Positions 61,025-64,000 of a stretch of 64,000 bases of DNA are shown piece after piece (positions within the stretch are counted from its first letter, which is position 1; each line of letters starts with the position of its first letter). The stretch covers positions 1,201,001 through 1,265,000 of the forward strand of contig JAPXFQ010002633.1 of NCBI GenBank assembly GCA_028564705.1. The letters are read 5' to 3'. Position numbers and translations under genes: made by a program. Source of the stretch: Apricaphanius iberus. Its lineage: Eukaryota; Chordata; Actinopteri; Cyprinodontiformes; Aphaniidae. The notes under the pieces were generated by a model that did no database searches, was not told the origin of the DNA, and worked only from the letters and a program-made list of their open reading frames with translations.

Positions 61025-64000
61025 GTGCAGCAAAGGGGCCAGGGAATAGAACCCAGGATAACATGACGAGGTTGAGCCGCCCAGAGCCTCAGCCTCTTAG
61101 ACATTTATAACACGTCAGGAATTCTGATATATATTCTCAACATACAACATTTAAATTGTCTGATTCCAATCAACATTAGAGCTGTGTTGGAAAAAAGAAA
61201 AAGAAACATTGATTGGAGGTCCAAAATGATTTAATTTCTTAGCCCTTTCAAAGCTACAATATGAGGGGAAAGTCCAAAAAAAGTCATAGTTTCCCCGGGT
61301 GAACTGTAACCCCACCTAGTGTTGCGTCATTGAATTACCACCACGTAATAGAGGTAACAGCTAAAAAAACAATAAATCATTTTAATAATAGAACTGAAAC
61401 ATAATCGGCATTTAATCAATTCTCGAAATTTCAATCGATACACAGCTCTACTCAAAAGCCAAAAATATAAGTATATCACAACATTACAATTATTATGATT
61501 CAGAAACTTCAAAGCCGCATACTACTACCTCATTAGAGGCACTCAAATTTAGGCTTCAAATGTTCTTATTTTGTTCCTGGAATGGCAAACGATAAGATTT
61601 CCAACAAATCAGATAAATCAACATCTGTCATCATAAGTGACAGAAGTGATTCATTAATAAAAAGGTACCCCACATAGACAATAGTGAAAAAATTCTGAGG
61701 TGAAGCAGCAAAGCCCATTAACACATGGACAGGTGGCTACACACAAACCCTAAGGTCGTCTCCTCCTCACACGTACGCACCATTAGAGCTGTGCATGAAT
61801 AGAGTGGTGAGAGACGGGTGTGTTCGCCTGTTTCAGGGAGTTGGACTGCAGGAAAAGGGTGGTGGAAGGATGAATGGTGAGAACAAGAGGAACTCCACAA
61901 TGCTTTTAATCAGAGTGTATGTGTGGAACAGAGGACAACAGAAACGCATGTGTTGAGTGGGAGAGTCCAATTGTAACCCACTGTGTCTCTGTTTTAAGGC
62001 GGAGGTGGTGAACAGGTCTCTACCCTTAAAAAAGCGTTTTTTTAAAACCAGTGAACCTTCTGTGCGACAGCGTTAGTGGGGGAATTGAAAAATCAGCATT
62101 TTTCTTGTCAGCCTGCGGTTGCTAAAAAGAAAATGCACCATTGGTAAAACACTTAATGTATCATTTGTTGCAAAAACACAATTTAATAAATTTCTGTAAT
62201 GTCATAAAGCTTTAACCTGACCATCAGTTGAAGTATTTTATATTCATGTATTGCTTCATCATCTGCATAAAAAAAAAAAAAGGTTCAAGTTGAAGAAAAA
62301 AAAACAACTTTTCAGCATTAAGATCGTGGAGATAAAAATAAACGTTGATATCTGGTTGACTAGGAACCTAACATGGTTCAAGAAATAAATAGTTTTAATC
62401 TTGAAGCGATTGTTAGCTCTGGTTGGTATAGTGATGACATTTAGGTAGAGGAGGAATGCTTTTACATGCATCGTCTTACAAGCACACAGCTAGGATTCAT
62501 GGCACTGAGGAAAACCTTCCTGCTCCCTGACTTAACCAGAGTTATTTTCAGGACATTGTTCGGGTTCAACTCCATTAGAGAGACTTTATTCAAGCTCAAC
62601 ACACTGGCTACAGCCTCGAGGCCCTCAGTAGAACTACATTTACCCTTAACCCAATACTTCAAGCTGGTGCCGCTATACGTAATCTGTGGACACTAATCTA
62701 AATAAATCCACACTTCGACAACAGACATATTAATGATTGTTTCGGTACATAAAAAAAGGAGCCTCTCTAGGGGAACTGGGAAGGTGAAAATGATGAGGAG
62801 GGTGAGGAGGGAGGGAACAAACGCAAAAGAACAACACACACAAAGAACCAGTCCTGCAGAAAACACACACAATTCAACACAACCCCCATATCAACTGCAT
62901 CCACCCACATAATACCTCACCAGGCATCTACTCTTTAAGCAACAAATCAAAACCGGTGGGCGTTGTCACACCCCCACACGGGGAGAGAGAATACAACCAA
63001 ATGCTTTTTTATATTTTAAAGCCTCCAGAAGAAAAAGCGTTTTATTTGGACCACATGGAGAGAAATCTGAATGTGTTTGTGTGTGAGCTTTTAAAAGCTA
63101 ATTTACAGTTAAGAATTTAGATTATATCATTTATTTACACATTTAACAGTAAGATAATTGTTTGATTAATATAATGCCTAACTGATTAATAAGGTGCTTA
63201 AATATCGAATTATAAATAACAATCATCTGATTAATATGAACAATATTACATTGATTTATCCCCCACCTGAAGCCGATGAAGGTCTGCGGTTGAATGACTG
63301 GTGCATGTGTAAACTTTGGGTAAATGTCAGATGAACTGAGACCACACAAACATAACCCAGATTGGAAGCGCAGACTTATGATTACCTATAGCACAGATTG
63401 GTTATCCCTGAACGCGTCCAGAACCGAATCCGTTGTATCATAGCACTGTGTGTGTTAACTTCCCTGATGAAATCCCTTCTTCCTTTTCTCACAATCTGAT
63501 TTGACCTGTAGCAAGGACCGCTGAACAGTTCTGGGCTATTTTCTATCTAGGACACCGCCTCCCGCTTCTCTCGCGAGCCGGCTCCCCCTCATTCTATTCT
63601 CTTCTATAAAATCATCTCATCCCTCACACACCTCCTGGGGTCTGCATTCCTGGATTAAACTGACATCTCTGTGCCGTTTCACTGAGGAGAGGAATAATGC
63701 ACACACAAAGCACTCGCACCGTTAGATACGATGCATAATCTATTTATGTAGCTTTCCATCCCTGCTGTGGTCCTTGATTACCGTTTGACTGATAGATGCT
63801 TCAATACTTTTAAAAATATTTTCTGACGCTGTGATATCAAGACCTACACAGAAAAAGCTTTCTTCGTCTTTTGTAACGATGCAATGGTTCTTTTTAAAAC
63901 AACATGCCATGTTAAATACGACAATTTGATTATGAAAACATGCTGCTACTAACGAAAAAGCGGCAGCAAAAGCCCGAGAGTGCACAACAAAGCTATCCTT
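61025..64000. other. Gene-free stretch at the right edge
   Basis: No coding exon recognised. Short frames (60-81 codons) have no motif. The stretch at 63540-63600 has a few CpGs (CTCTCGCGAGCCGGC) but is too short to call a promoter. Confidence 0.35.

Overview
The window comes from a vertebrate nuclear genome, almost certainly a ray-finned (teleost) fish. It has intron-split vertebrate genes, long AT-rich non-coding stretches, and the repeat mix typical of teleosts: Tc1-like elements of about 1.6 kb, hAT-type and PIF/Harbinger-type elements with matching target duplications, L2-like LINE 3' ends, and a tRNA-derived SINE. I cannot name the species.

Three protein genes are supported, all on the minus strand, so they read from right to left. 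fam168a has its five coding exons between 55804 and 41535 and encodes 198 aa. Its 3' UTR probably contains an intron and may run to about 35.7 kb. p2ry6, a P2Y6-type purinergic receptor of 362 aa, has two coding exons (7725..7310 and 6430..5758). arhgef17 is represented by the start of its large first coding exon (1426..1) and runs off the left edge. From memory, P2RY6, ARHGEF17 and FAM168A are also neighbours on human 11q13, with RELT between the last two. No RELT exon was recognised here.

Layout: 1-1.4 kb arhgef17; 1.4-3.6 kb its upstream flank with a SINE and a Tc1 remnant; 3.8-7.7 kb p2ry6 with its probable 3' UTR; 8.2-11.2 kb an L2-like LINE split by an oppositely oriented LINE; 11.2-17.5 kb no gene seen; 17.5-35 kb a transposon-rich stretch (a TIR element with a partial second copy, a hairpin MITE, a hAT MITE with an exact 8-bp duplication, a Harbinger element, three Tc1-family elements or remnants, an L2 fragment) with a small CpG-rich spot at 26.4-26.65 kb that may hold upstream exons; 35.7-55.8 kb fam168a, whose introns carry further Tc1, L2 and hAT copies; 55.8-64 kb the upstream flank or 5' intron of fam168a, with a 730-bp MITE.

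The genes are not an operon and show no joint pathway; their closeness is old synteny. No tRNA, rRNA, CRISPR or viral gene was recognised. The most notable observations are the reconstructed p2ry6 and fam168a gene models, the CT-repeat that forms the pyrimidine tract of a fam168a 3' UTR intron, start-adjacent upstream ATGs in both p2ry6 and arhgef17, a Tc1-type element with DD38E rather than DD34E spacing, and a TIR transposon family whose coding exon I cannot assign.
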